Positions 7,985-16,408 of a DNA stretch of 64,000 bases are shown in pieces; positions within the stretch are counted from its first letter, which is position 1; the number at the start of each line of letters is the position of its first letter. Both the position numbers and the translations under genes were made by a program. Below the pieces are notes generated by a model. The model saw only the letters and a program-made list of their open reading frames with translations. It was not told the origin of the DNA and ran no database searches. Source of the stretch: Thalassospira xianhensis MCCC 1A02616 (GTDB taxonomy: Bacteria > Pseudomonadota > Alphaproteobacteria > Rhodospirillales > Thalassospiraceae); contig NZ_JPWA01000014.1 in the NCBI RefSeq assembly GCF_003326475.1, positions 1 through 64,000 on the forward strand. The letters run 5' to 3'.

Positions 7985-9040
7985 ATGAAAACTGCGTTTC
8001 GTGCCCGCACACGATATTGTTTCAAACAGTCACTTTCACTGTGTCTTGCCGTAACGGCAATGATCGCGGCGACGGAATTTCCGGTTCAGTCGGCACAGGC
8101 ACAAACCGACACGCCAAGCCAACTGCCAAGCATTCGCGATATTCCCGATGCGGATGCCCTGCCACCTGCACCGGGATTGATTTTTGATATGGCCGGGCAG
8201 CGCTATGTCATGTTTGACGACATGGTTTCGCGACTTGCCGGGACACGTTTTGTCCTGATTGGTGAAAAACATGACAACCCGATCCACCATCATCATCAGG
8301 CCCAATTGGTCCGCGCGCTTAGCAAACGCGAAAACACCAAGCGGGCGGTTGTCTGGGAAATGTTTAACCGGGACCAGCAGGAAAGCCTCGATCAGGCGTG
8401 GCAGACTGTATCCCCCGATGAACTCGGCAGTGAAATGAACTGGGGTGAGAGCGGCTGGCCTTCCTGGCACGACTATGCCCCGATTGCCGAGGCAGCCCGG
8501 GAAAACGGGTTATCTATGGTTGCTGGCAACCTGCCCCAAAATGTCCTGCGCCCCATGATCAGCGAGGGTATAAGCGCCATGCCGACAGAGCTTGCAGAAA
8601 AGCTTGCACTACCGCCGATACCCGATGACATTGCCGCGCGCTTTGATCAGGAAATTGCCGAGGGCCATTGCAACATGTTGCCCAAATCTCAGTTGCCTGC
8701 TTTCTCGCTTGTGCAGTTTGCCCGCGACGCATCGCTGGCACGCGCAATGATTGATGTGAACGAAACCAACAGTCCGGATGGCGCATTCCTGATTGCCGGT
8801 GCGATGCATGTACGCAATGACGTTGCGGTCCCCTATCACCTGCACCGTTATGCACCTGATTTGACCGATAAGGATATTGCGGTCGTCATCCTGGTCGAGG
8901 CCGACGACCCGGGAGAAGACCTTCCTGGTGTCCGCGACTATGCGCTTCGGATGGGATCGGAGGATGTGGCGGATTTCATGTGGTTCACCAATGATCTGCC
9001 ACGTACTGATCCGTGCGAAGACATGAATATCGGCCAATAA
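7985..9040 (+). CDS. ChaN-family heme-binding lipoprotein-like protein
   Basis: Exported protein of about 351 aa related to ChaN/DUF399 ('Cofac_haem_bdg'). The fingerprint FVLIGEKHDNPIHHHHQAQLV (about residues 89-109) contains the His cluster of the family. VVWEMFNRDQQ and the C-terminal GAMHVRNDVAVPYHL are also conserved in ChaN. The signal sequence ends near AQA-QTDTP and shows no lipobox cysteine. Campylobacter ChaN binds heme and is iron-regulated; a heme or metal-cofactor role here is inferred. ATG at 7985 is preferred over the GTG one codon upstream. It converges on the Panacea-domain gene with a 28-base gap. Confidence 0.8.
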   Translation: MKTAFRARTRYCFKQSLSLCLAVTAMIAATEFPVQSAQAQTDTPSQLPSIRDIPDADALPPAPGLIFDMAGQRYVMFDDMVSRLAGTRFVLIGEKHDNPIHHHHQAQLVRALSKRENTKRAVVWEMFNRDQQESLDQAWQTVSPDELGSEMNWGESGWPSWHDYAPIAEAARENGLSMVAGNLPQNVLRPMISEGISAMPTELAEKLALPPIPDDIAARFDQEIAEGHCNMLPKSQLPAFSLVQFARDASLARAMIDVNETNSPDGAFLIAGAMHVRNDVAVPYHLHRYAPDLTDKDIAVVILVEADDPGEDLPGVRDYALRMGSEDVADFMWFTNDLPRTDPCEDMNIGQ

Positions 9041-9068
9041 CCATCTACAATCGTTATGATTTGATCGG

Positions 9069-9611
9069 TTACTTAATACGGCGGGGCAACCAGTCAGTGG
9101 TCGCGACCGGTTTCCCCTTGTGCGACCTCATGACACGTGGACGGACGACTTCCTTTGCTTCGGGCGTGGTGGCACTTTTGCGGACCGAGGCATAGAAATC
9201 GACCATCTCCTGAAACGGGATCAATGTCCCCGGTGCCTGTTTATAGGCATTAAGATAAGGTGGATGATTGCGCACGGTTTCGCTGAGATGCTCGACCGAG
9301 TGATGACCGAACTGCGACCAGATGCTTTCAATGAAATGCTGCGTTTTTGGATCAACCGATTTAAGCCGCACATCCGGGCGGCTTTCTTCCATCACCGCGT
9401 AGACGTTCGGTTCGATCGGACCAATATCGTCCGCGACGAAAACAGCCGGCATCAGCATGCGGCCATGATAATTCGCACCGTAATAGGCCTGTGCCAGATA
9501 CAGCAAACGATGAAGTTTTTGCGGTTGCAGATATTCGTTATCGTTCAGCGCATGATCAATCAGGCGAAAAACGGCTTCGAAAACGGAATTGAGGACCGGC
9601 TTGTTCTGCAT
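9069..9611 (-). CDS. Panacea / SocA-domain protein (DUF4065)
   Basis: Small protein of 180 aa. The segment LNDNEYLQPQKLHRLLYLAQAYYG (about residues 22-45) followed by ADDIGPIEPNVYAVME is the signature of the Panacea domain (DUF4065/SocA). This domain occurs in SocA, a proteolytic adaptor and antitoxin of Caulobacter, and in Panacea antitoxins that neutralise many toxin types. No obvious toxin gene adjoins it: the gene behind it is a low-complexity hypothetical and the one in front is ChaN-like. It may be an orphan adaptor. A 7-bp inverted repeat lies 24 bases upstream of the start. Confidence 0.72.
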   Translation of the reverse strand: MQNKPVLNSVFEAVFRLIDHALNDNEYLQPQKLHRLLYLAQAYYGANYHGRMLMPAVFVADDIGPIEPNVYAVMEESRPDVRLKSVDPKTQHFIESIWSQFGHHSVEHLSETVRNHPPYLNAYKQAPGTLIPFQEMVDFYASVRKSATTPEAKEVVRPRVMRSHKGKPVATTDWLPRRIK

Positions 9612-9634
9612 ATCAGATCCAGCAATGGAAACGC

Positions 9635-9653
9635 ATGATCAAGCCGTGATCAT
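9635..9653 (-). promoter_or_regulatory. Inverted repeat upstream of the Panacea gene
   Basis: ATGATCA (9635-9641) and TGATCAT (9647-9653) are perfect complements around AGCCG. The position, 24-42 bases upstream of the Panacea-domain start, fits an operator or a leader hairpin. No regulator is identified. Confidence 0.35.
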
Positions 9654-9734
9654 AATGCCGCAAGGATAGGACAACAAGAACCGGTAAAGAATGTTTTCAA
9701 TTTTGAAGAAGGCTCGGGCTTGTCGCCCGGCATA

Positions 9735-10181
9735 TCAGATATAGGCGTCCACCCGCGTACCGCGAACACCAGCCCCATGCACGACGGCGTTGACAACCGC
9801 ATAGAACGAAGTGCCGCTATTCACACTCAGATCAAACGGGATTTCCGGATCAAGGAAACTTGCGAAATCGATATCGCTTTCAGACGAAATTGCCCCTTCG
9901 CGATCACTGGAACGACGGGCCGCGGAAAAACGGCTTTGCTCCGTTCGCTGGTCTTTCTGCTCACCTGCGCTGCCCTGACCGGAATTTCTGCTGCCCTTGC
10001 CATCGATATAGGCATTGAACAGGATGCCGTCATTGTCGGGGTCATAGGTGTAATGTTCACTGGGTGCCTGGACTTGGGCATTGCGGTCAACGGTCGCCAT
10101 ACCGCGCGCACCAGCAGCCGCAAGTCGACCATACTGGCTGACTTGGCTTACGGACTGGCTATTGACGGTAGGTACGACCAT
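9735..10181 (-). CDS. Hypothetical protein, low-complexity
   Basis: Unrecognised protein of 148 aa. No signal peptide or membrane segment is visible. The middle (about residues 60-95) is rich in Ser, Arg, Gln and Gly and is likely disordered. A more ordered C-terminal part FASFLDPEIPFDLSVNSG follows and ends in RVDAYI. An excellent Shine-Dalgarno (GAGAGGAA, 3 bases before the ATG at 10181) supports a real gene. The length, order and absence of known motifs give no function. It lies 120 bases upstream of the Panacea gene on the same strand, so co-transcription is possible. Confidence 0.6.
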   Translation of the reverse strand: MVVPTVNSQSVSQVSQYGRLAAAGARGMATVDRNAQVQAPSEHYTYDPDNDGILFNAYIDGKGSRNSGQGSAGEQKDQRTEQSRFSAARRSSDREGAISSESDIDFASFLDPEIPFDLSVNSGTSFYAVVNAVVHGAGVRGTRVDAYI

Positions 10182-10306
10182 TTTCCTCTCTCCAGCCGAA
10201 ACCGGAACATATTACAGCATTATTCAACTGTAAGATTATACCCCAATTACGGCCCAAAAGAGACAAGAATCGTCATTTTTCAAGGTGCAGGACCGGTTTT
10301 GAGGCG

Positions 10307-10834
10307 TCAATCGCCTTCAAATTCGACCTGATGGAAGACATCGACACCACGATCACGAATTTTTTGCGCTCCGCCGATATCTGGAAGATCGATGATGAAG
10401 GCACAACCGGCAACCTCGCCGCTCGCCTTTTCAATCAGATCAATCGCGGCAAGCGCCGTGCCACCCGTCGCAATCAGGTCATCCATCACAAGAACGCGCT
10501 GACCGGGCTTGATTGCATCGGTGTGCATTTCGATCACGTCCGAGCCATATTCAAGTTCATATTCGACCGCGATGGTTTCGGCCGGAAGTTTGCCGCGTTT
10601 GCGGATCGGAACAAAACCGACACCAAGGGCGACCGCAACGGCCGGACCAATGATAAAGCCGCGCGCCTCGATCCCGGCAATCACGTCGATCTTTTTATCC
10701 TGGAATTCGGCGGCAAAACCGTCGATCACATCGCGCAAGCCGTCTGCATCGGCAAACAGTGTTGTGATATCGCGAAACATGATTCCCTTTTTCGGGTAAT
10801 CGGGAATGGTACGGATCAGCGACTTGATCGACAT
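10307..10834 (-). CDS. apt: Adenine phosphoribosyltransferase
   Basis: Purine salvage enzyme converting adenine and PRPP to AMP, 175 aa, the usual size for a bacterial Apt. The PRPP-binding motif VLVMDDLIATGGTALAA lies near residues 113-129. The N-terminal IRTIPDYPKKGIMFRDIT and the base-binding IAGIEARGFIIGPAVA are diagnostic. It stands alone. The upstream minus-strand gene has its own terminator (10869-10900), so apt needs a promoter in the roughly 35 bases before its start. Confidence 0.95.
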   Translation of the reverse strand: MSIKSLIRTIPDYPKKGIMFRDITTLFADADGLRDVIDGFAAEFQDKKIDVIAGIEARGFIIGPAVAVALGVGFVPIRKRGKLPAETIAVEYELEYGSDVIEMHTDAIKPGQRVLVMDDLIATGGTALAAIDLIEKASGEVAGCAFIIDLPDIGGAQKIRDRGVDVFHQVEFEGD

Positions 10835-10868
10835 GGGAGAACTCCGGTCGAGGTTAACCTGAAAAACA

Positions 10869-10900
10869 AAACCGCCATCTTTAACACCAGATGGCGGTTT
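10869..10900 (-). terminator. Rho-independent terminator (minus strand)
   Basis: AAACCGCCATCT (10869-10880) pairs perfectly with AGATGGCGGTTT (10889-10900). On the minus strand it is followed by TGTTTTTC. It ends the small hypothetical gene at 10947 and separates it from apt. Confidence 0.88.
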
Positions 10901-10946
10901 GAAATCAAGCGTTCCGGAATATTGGCGGTAAATCCCGCAATGGTCA

Positions 10947-11177
10947 CTAGGCCGCGTGTGCCGTGCTTCGGTGCATTACAGCACCGTTGGCTGCAACAAA
11001 GTCGTTGGCAAGTTTCTTGCTGATTTCGGCACGCGTTCCGCGCGGCAAACCGGTCCCGGCGGCCTGCCGGTTACCCCATACTGCACGATAAAGGCGGTAA
11101 TCATGATCATTGATCTGACCAAATACTTTTTCGACTTCCATCAAGGTCTGGACATAACTTTTGTTCATGTCAGCCAT
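10947..11177 (-). CDS. Small hypothetical protein
   Basis: Short protein of 76 aa (73 aa if the second Met at 11168 is used, which has AGGA 8 bases upstream). It is mostly helical and charged with no membrane segment: MEVEKVFGQINDHDYRLYRA, then an Arg/Lys-rich middle and a C-terminal Ala/His stretch. I do not recognise the family. A perfect terminator 47 bases after the stop supports a genuine transcript. Its leader carries the TTCCGAA/TTCGGAA inverted repeat at 11194-11218. Confidence 0.6.
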   Translation of the reverse strand: MADMNKSYVQTLMEVEKVFGQINDHDYRLYRAVWGNRQAAGTGLPRGTRAEISKKLANDFVAANGAVMHRSTAHAA

Positions 11178-11193
11178 CCTGTTGCTCGTGATG

Positions 11194-11218
11194 TTCCGAA
11201 TGACAATCCCCTTCGGAA
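11194..11218 (-). repeat. Inverted repeat in leader of small gene
   Basis: TTCCGAA (11194-11200) and TTCGGAA (11212-11218) are 7-bp inverted repeats separated by 11 bases, 17-41 bases upstream of the small gene's start. It could be an operator or a 5' leader hairpin. Confidence 0.3.
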
Positions 11219-11408
11219 TAACAACGCCCGGTTAACCCAGCGCATCGTCAAGCAGCGATATAATCCTCTAAAGGCCGCGTCTCAACGGCAGGACGGTGAC
11301 AAGATCGGGAATATTTTGTGACACCCCGCCTTAATCGGCGAAAGTTTTTATAAAACAGTATTTTAGCCTACTGAAAAAATCCGCCATTTCGCAAATGCAC
11401 GGATCGTC

Positions 11409-11675
11409 TCAATGCATCTTTTTGTTGGCGTCGGCCTGACGGACTTCTTCATCCATTTTCTTTTTAAGGGCGTCAGCATATTCGCCGTAAATACGGCCTT
11501 CGATAGACAGTTCGAGAAACCGGACATAGTCTTGCTGATTGTCGATTTTGGCACGTGCAACCGGTATCACATCAAACGGACTTTCAGCATCCAACCCGTA
11601 TTTGCGGATCAGCTCCAGCATTTCGGCTGTGATCTGTTCGAGCTTTTTCTGCGCGTCCGAAAATGAAATGCTCAT
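11409..11675 (-). CDS. Small conserved-looking hypothetical protein
   Basis: Protein of 88 aa, mostly helical and acidic, beginning SISFSDAQKKLEQITAEML and ending in a Lys-rich ADANKKMH. No signal peptide or membrane segment is present. The frame extends upstream to 11777, but the ATG at 11675 has AGGAAAA at a proper distance, so the short form is preferred. I do not recognise a domain. It is transcribed toward the 76-aa gene, with 231 bases between. Charged helices suggest a soluble adaptor-like protein, but this is speculative. Confidence 0.6.
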   Translation of the reverse strand: MSISFSDAQKKLEQITAEMLELIRKYGLDAESPFDVIPVARAKIDNQQDYVRFLELSIEGRIYGEYADALKKKMDEEVRQADANKKMH

Positions 11676-11949
11676 GATGTTTTCCTGTTCTGGCAAGATC
11701 GGCTGCCCGTTATGCCCTGCCGCGCGCCCTGTGACAAGGTTTCGCTCCTCACCAAAACCTATACGATCAGAGAGCAACCTATCCGAATAAACCTGCCCTT
11801 GCCCGCGGTCACTTGAGACAAATCAAAGACCCGCAAGCCACATACCCCGATGCTCCGTGCGGGACAGTTTGATACGGATCGTCGACAGATCAACAGGTCG
11901 TCGGTGGTCCGTCATGCATGCATTTGCATTATCCGATCGGGGATCAGTG

Positions 11950-13662
11950 ATGAAGTTGTTATCGGCTTTCAATGCCATGGGCATTCGCAAACGCTTTATG
12001 TGGGCGTCGGCCTTCGGCGTGACGTCAACCGTGATCATCGCACTTGCGATGATGATGTTTGCCGAAGAAAAGGCAATGGACGCCAAGCTTCATCAGCTTA
12101 GTCAGAACGAACTGACATCGCTTCACGCGTTGATTGTCAATGTCATGGCTGCCCGCCCCGATGACTCAGATGACATCGGGATCGATGTTTTCAATAACTG
12201 GTTTGAAAGCCGCAATCTGGATTATCCCGGCGAGCTCTGGTCTGCCTGGGGGCCAACGACGATGGCCTACATGAAAGAATATGGCGACAAGGACCTGAAA
12301 ACACCGCGCGATGCCATTGATCAAGAAGCAATTGAAACCGGTGAAACCATCGGTCGCTATACCGACGAGGGGACTTATCGCCTGTCTATGCCGATTGTTC
12401 TGGGCGTGACCAAGGGTGCCGAGCGAGAGGTTTGTTTTAGTTGCCACGGTGCCATGGAAGCCGAAAAAGGCGACGTGATTGCCGTTCTGTCATCGAGCCT
12501 TTCGGTTGCCCCCGAACAGGCAAAAACCAATCAGATCCTGTTCGGTATTGTGATTGGCGGTATCGCGATTGCGATTGCGACCATTTTCGGCATGAGGTTG
12601 CTACTGTCGAAAATCGTTACAGAGCCACTCAGCAAGCTGGGCTCGGTCATGACCGAGCTTGCCAACGGCAAAACCGATCTGGTCATCCATGATCTGGATC
12701 GCAAAGACGAAATTGGTCGGATGGCCCAATCGGTTGACGTATTCCGGACCAATGCGATTGCCAAAAAACGCATGGAAGCCGAACAGGAAGCCGCGTCGCG
12801 CAAACGTGAAGAACGCATGCAGACGCTGGAAAAGCATATCGGCGGTTTCGAAAGCGTTATTGCCAATATTGTCGGTTCGGTTTCGACTTCGGCCGATCGC
12901 ATGCAAAGCACGGCCCGCGCACTCGTGGGGGCCGCCGATCTGGCCAGCAAGAGTGCCACCACAGTTGCCGCCGCATCCGAAGAAGCCACCGTTAATGTCC
13001 GCACAGTGGCCGACGCGGCGGAACATCTGTCTCATTCCATCACCCAGATCGGTGATCAGGCACACCATTCAACCGAAATCACAGCCGAGGCATCCCGTGA
13101 AGCCGAAGTTTCCAGCAAAACCGTTGCCGGCCTTTCCGAAGTCGCCGGTCGCATTGGTGAGATTGTCGAACTGATCAGCGACATCGCCGGTCAGACCAAT
13201 CTTTTGGCGCTGAACGCAACCATCGAGGCCGCCCGGGCGGGCGAAGCAGGCAAGGGATTTGCTGTGGTTGCCGCCGAGGTCAAAAACCTTGCCAACCAGA
13301 CGGCCCGTGCCACCAGTGAAATTTCCGAACAGATTTTGGCAATTCAGGAAGAAACAGGAAAGACAGTCCAGTCGATGGACGATATTTCCGATGTTATTTC
13401 CCGCATTACCAACATCACCAATACGATTTCCGATGCGGTACGTGAACAGGCCGACGCAACGGGTGAAATCGCACAGAATGTCGAACAGGCTGCCATCGGC
13501 ACACAGGAAGTCAGCAGCAATATCGAGCGCGTCAGCGATACGGTTGCGGAAACCGATAAGGCCGCCCATCAGGTTCTCAAAGTTGCCGAGGAACTTGGCC
13601 AGCTATCAACCGAACTTCGCAGTGAAGTCGACAGTTTCCTGATCAGTATCCGGTCTGCCTGA
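11950..13662 (+). CDS. Methyl-accepting chemotaxis protein with periplasmic c-type heme motif
   Basis: Chemoreceptor of about 570 aa in the inner membrane. TM1 lies near residues 19-36, then a periplasmic domain of about 160 residues, TM2 near 197-215, HAMP ([18 protein letters not shown]...), and a signalling domain with the hairpin tip [20 protein letters not shown] and [19 protein letters not shown]. The periplasmic domain contains CFSCH (residues 162-166), a CXXCH covalent heme-attachment motif, in a context like the Tll0287/DUF3365 sensor domain. This points to redox, O2 or NO sensing. ATG at 11950 is chosen because the 31 residues of the longer frame are not membrane-protein-like and a GGGGATC precedes this ATG. 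No CheW-binding pentapeptide is seen at the C-terminus. Confidence 0.88.
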   Translation: MKLLSAFNAMGIRKRFMWASAFGVTSTVIIALAMMMFAEEKAMDAKLHQLSQNELTSLHALIVNVMAARPDDSDDIGIDVFNNWFESRNLDYPGELWSAWGPTTMAYMKEYGDKDLKTPRDAIDQEAIETGETIGRYTDEGTYRLSMPIVLGVTKGAEREVCFSCHGAMEAEKGDVIAVLSSSLSVAPEQAKTNQILFGIVIGGIAIAIATIFGMRLLLSKIVTEPLSKLGSVMTELANGKTDLVIHDLDRKDEIGRMAQSVDVFRTNAIAKKRMEAEQEAASRKREERMQTLEKHIGGFESVIANIVGSVSTSADRMQSTARALVGAADLASKSATTVAAASEEATVNVRTVADAAEHLSHSITQIGDQAHHSTEITAEASREAEVSSKTVAGLSEVAGRIGEIVELISDIAGQTNLLALNATIEAARAGEAGKGFAVVAAEVKNLANQTARATSEISEQILAIQEETGKTVQSMDDISDVISRITNITNTISDAVREQADATGEIAQNVEQAAIGTQEVSSNIERVSDTVAETDKAAHQVLKVAEELGQLSTELRSEVDSFLISIRSA

Positions 13663-13693
13663 ACACAAAATACACTTCAATCCAAGCCATACG

Positions 13694-13730
13694 CCCCGCG
13701 CCGTCCCGTACGGTTGCGGGGTTTGTATTT
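13694..13730 (+). terminator. Rho-independent terminator after the chemoreceptor
   Basis: CCCCGC (13694-13699) pairs with GCGGGG (13716-13721), with inner CCGT/ACGG, followed by TTTGTATTTTC. Confidence 0.75.
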
Positions 13731-13941
13731 TCTGCCTCTTGCAATGATCGCATGAAGGACAAAATTAAATTGTTACAGCGCGTTATGAAAAATATGGCTT
13801 CCGTGAACGGCTCGACACCAATTTTAACCTGACGGCAACAGGTTATATGTCTATTCTGTCAAAAAAAGGGGGTTAACTCTTTAAAGTTCTAAATGGGTTG
13901 GGGGTATTCGAGCGGTTCACGCTTGGAGAGAATAAAAAACG

Positions 13942-14736
13942 ATGTCGTTTACGACGATTTTGGGGATTCTGGTCGGACTGGGGCTATTCATTGGCTCGAT
14001 TTTCATTTCGACCGACAACTATTTTGTTTTCATGAGCCTGTCGAGTGCGTTGATGGTTATCGGCGGCACATTGGCAGCGACCTTTATTGCCTATGAAGCG
14101 CGCTATGTTCTGCTCGCACTCAAGCTGATATTCAAAATCTTTCGGGCACCGCAAATGGGCCGCGGCCAGTTGACCGGCGAAGTCGGTCGTGTGGTCAAAT
14201 GGGGCTATCTGCTTCAGAAAAAAGGCATCAATGCGCTGGAGCAGGAAGCTCAGCGGGTTGGCAAAGATGAGCCGTTCCTGGGCTGGGCGATGGAAGTCGT
14301 GATCACCGGGTATAACGGTGATGAAACCGCCGAAATGCTCCACAACGCGATTGAAAACGCGTTCAACCGCAATCTGGTGCCGGTTTCCATCCTGAAAAAC
14401 ATGGCAGGTGCCGCGCCGGCATTTGGCATGATCGGGACATTGGTTGGTCTGGTGATCATGCTTGATAAAATGGCTGACGATCCAACACAGCTTGGTGCGG
14501 GTCTTGCGATTGCGCTGATCACGACACTTTACGGGATTGTTGCCGCCCGGTTCTTTTTCATGCCCGCCGCCAGCAAAATCCAGCAGCGTGAAGAAATCAT
14601 GCGGTTTCGCAATTACCTGATTGCAGAAGGCCTGATCATGCTGGCTGATCGCAAGGGACCGCGCGCGATCCAGGACAAAATGAATTCGTTCCTTGATCCG
14701 GCAATCCATTTCAATATCGACAAGTCTGCCAAATAG
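13942..14736 (+). CDS. motA: Flagellar motor stator protein MotA/PomA
   Basis: Ion-channel subunit of the flagellar stator, 264 aa, close in length to PomA (about 254). Four membrane segments are visible: about 5-22, 28-47, 152-172 and 183-205. The cytoplasmic loop between TM2 and TM3 holds the charged residues that touch FliG. The conserved AAPAFGMIGTLVGLVIML begins TM3. A GGAGAG lies upstream of the ATG. It forms an operon with motB. No other flagellar gene is in the window, as is common for stator genes. The sequence resembles Na+-type PomA somewhat more than enterobacterial MotA, but ion specificity cannot be settled by eye. Confidence 0.9.
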   Translation: MSFTTILGILVGLGLFIGSIFISTDNYFVFMSLSSALMVIGGTLAATFIAYEARYVLLALKLIFKIFRAPQMGRGQLTGEVGRVVKWGYLLQKKGINALEQEAQRVGKDEPFLGWAMEVVITGYNGDETAEMLHNAIENAFNRNLVPVSILKNMAGAAPAFGMIGTLVGLVIMLDKMADDPTQLGAGLAIALITTLYGIVAARFFFMPAASKIQQREEIMRFRNYLIAEGLIMLADRKGPRAIQDKMNSFLDPAIHFNIDKSAK

Positions 14737-14771
14737 CAGCGGCAAGATATTTTTGAAGACAGGAGGCCATG

Positions 14772-15464
14772 ATGGCCCGGCGCAAATCACCCATGGGGCA
14801 ACGCAAGGACGAACCGGTCGACGAAGACTGGATGGCGACCTATGCCGACGCAATCACGCTTCTGATGGCATTCTTTGTCATGCTGGTCAGCTTTTCAAAG
14901 GTTGAAATTCCGCTGTTTGAAAAGGTCCAGTCCGGTATCGCAGAACAGATTGGTAAGCGCGAGATTGTGCGCCCGACCCAGGTCCTTGAAACCGACCTGA
15001 AGGATGTCGTCTTCAACATGTCCATGGATAGTGATGTCAATGTTTCGACAGATGATGAAGGTATCCTGATGGAACTGGGCAGCGGTTCATTCTTTCACCC
15101 CGGTTCGGCCAATCTGACGCAGGATGCCGTGCTTTTCCTGAAAGATGTTGGCGATCTTTTGAAGGAACCGCGATACCTTGGCTTTCAGATTGAGGTCACC
15201 GGGCATACCGATGACAGCCCGATTAACACACCACGTTTCCCGTCAAACTGGGAACTGGCCGCCGGGCGGGCCATTGCCGTTGTTCGGTTTTTGACCGCTG
15301 TCGGGGTTGATCCTGACAGTGATCGCATGCGGGCAATTTCCTATGGCGATACCAAGCCGAAATTGCCAAACCGCGACGACGACGGTAATCCGATCGAGGA
15401 AAACCGCGAAGCAAACCGGCGTATCGATATCCGCGTATTCCCGAAATATTCGCGCGTATTCTGA
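14772..15464 (+). CDS. motB: Flagellar motor stator protein MotB/PomB
   Basis: Peptidoglycan-anchored stator subunit, about 230 aa, shorter than most MotB/PomB (about 300). One TM segment (about residues 23-43) carries the ion-binding Asp within WMATYADAITLLMAFFVML. After a short linker comes an OmpA-like domain with VTGHTDDSPINTPRFPSNWE and ANRRIDIRVF. The shortening is in the linker between TM and the OmpA domain. AGGAGG (14761-14766) is 5 bases before ATG 14772, so that codon is preferred over the ATG at 14769. It is co-transcribed with motA, 35 bases downstream. Confidence 0.9.
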   Translation: MARRKSPMGQRKDEPVDEDWMATYADAITLLMAFFVMLVSFSKVEIPLFEKVQSGIAEQIGKREIVRPTQVLETDLKDVVFNMSMDSDVNVSTDDEGILMELGSGSFFHPGSANLTQDAVLFLKDVGDLLKEPRYLGFQIEVTGHTDDSPINTPRFPSNWELAAGRAIAVVRFLTAVGVDPDSDRMRAISYGDTKPKLPNRDDDGNPIEENREANRRIDIRVFPKYSRVF

Positions 15465-15485
15465 CCGTTTGTCGCCAAGCTTCCC

Positions 15486-16310
15486 CTACTCGATCACAAC
15501 AACCATTTCATCCCGTGCGGCAAAGGTATTTGACCATTGGGCACGTGCCTTTTGCTCGATCACGGTCATTGCCGCATCATTGTGATCGGGATCATGATGA
15601 AAAAGAGCAAGGCGCTTGGCATTTGCCGCCCGGCATAGTCGAATACCTTCCTGCCAGGTTGAATGCCCCCACCCGACTTTGGCCGGAAACTCTTCATCGG
15701 TGTAAGTACTGTCATAGATCACCAGATCGGCATTCTGGATAAAGTCGAGGATCACTTCATCAGGTTGGTCGGGAACATGTTCGGTATCGGTAACATAGCA
15801 AACCGACTTGCCTGCATATTCGACCCGATAAGCCGTCGCACCATTCGGGTGGCGCAACGGCGCTGTCCGTATCACAATCCCGTCTGCCGGAATGAGGACA
15901 GAGCCAACCGGAAAATCTTCGAATGTCAGCTTTGACTTCATGGCCGATAGCGGCACGGGGAATGTCGGATCGGCCATCTGGGCCGAAAACACGCGCTCAA
16001 CCCCGCCCTGCGCCGTCAGGTGCCCTGCCAGGACATGGAACCGTGCGGCCGGGTTATAAGCCGGGACAAAGAATGGAAAACCGTTGATATGGTCCCAGTG
16101 GGTATGTGTCAGGTAAATGCTGGCTTCGGTTACCTTGCGCCGGATCAGATCCTTGCCAAGGTTTCGAATACCGGTACCTGCGTCAAAGATCAGGGTCTGA
16201 TCACCGATCCGCATTTCGACACAGCTGGTATTGCCGCCATAAACAACATGATCGGGTGACGGACAGGCAATGCTTCCGCGAACTCCCCAGAACTTGACGT
16301 CAATCGCCAT
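15486..16310 (-). CDS. MBL-fold metal-dependent hydrolase
   Basis: Metallo-beta-lactamase fold protein of 274 aa. The N-terminal VKFWGVRGSIACP and GGNTSCVEM are typical of the subgroup related to tRNase Z and phosphodiesterases, sometimes found with response regulators. The metal motif THTHWDHINGFPF lies near residues 68-80. A second ligand set sits around YVTDTEHVPD, with YDSTYTDEEFPAKVGWGHS and ALFHHDPDHND near the C-terminus. The substrate is unknown; cyclic nucleotides are one option. It converges on motB with 21 bases between stops. Confidence 0.85.
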   Translation of the reverse strand: MAIDVKFWGVRGSIACPSPDHVVYGGNTSCVEMRIGDQTLIFDAGTGIRNLGKDLIRRKVTEASIYLTHTHWDHINGFPFFVPAYNPAARFHVLAGHLTAQGGVERVFSAQMADPTFPVPLSAMKSKLTFEDFPVGSVLIPADGIVIRTAPLRHPNGATAYRVEYAGKSVCYVTDTEHVPDQPDEVILDFIQNADLVIYDSTYTDEEFPAKVGWGHSTWQEGIRLCRAANAKRLALFHHDPDHNDAAMTVIEQKARAQWSNTFAARDEMVVVIE

Positions 16311-16408
16311 TCACTGCCCTTCACATCTATCTGCGGCCATCGCCAGCGGGAATGCATCAATCAGGTTGAAATATAACACTCATTTCGGACAAGCCAATTG
16401 TCCGCGTT

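Noticed and set aside
10331..11023. Plus-strand open frame of 230 codons across apt and its upstream gene
   Set aside because: It is antisense to apt, whose PRPP motif is unmistakable, and it runs through a strong terminator.
13860..13945. Sigma-28 promoter before motA
   Set aside because: A TAAA element is present but the expected GCCGATAA at 15 bases does not match well. Not strong enough to call.
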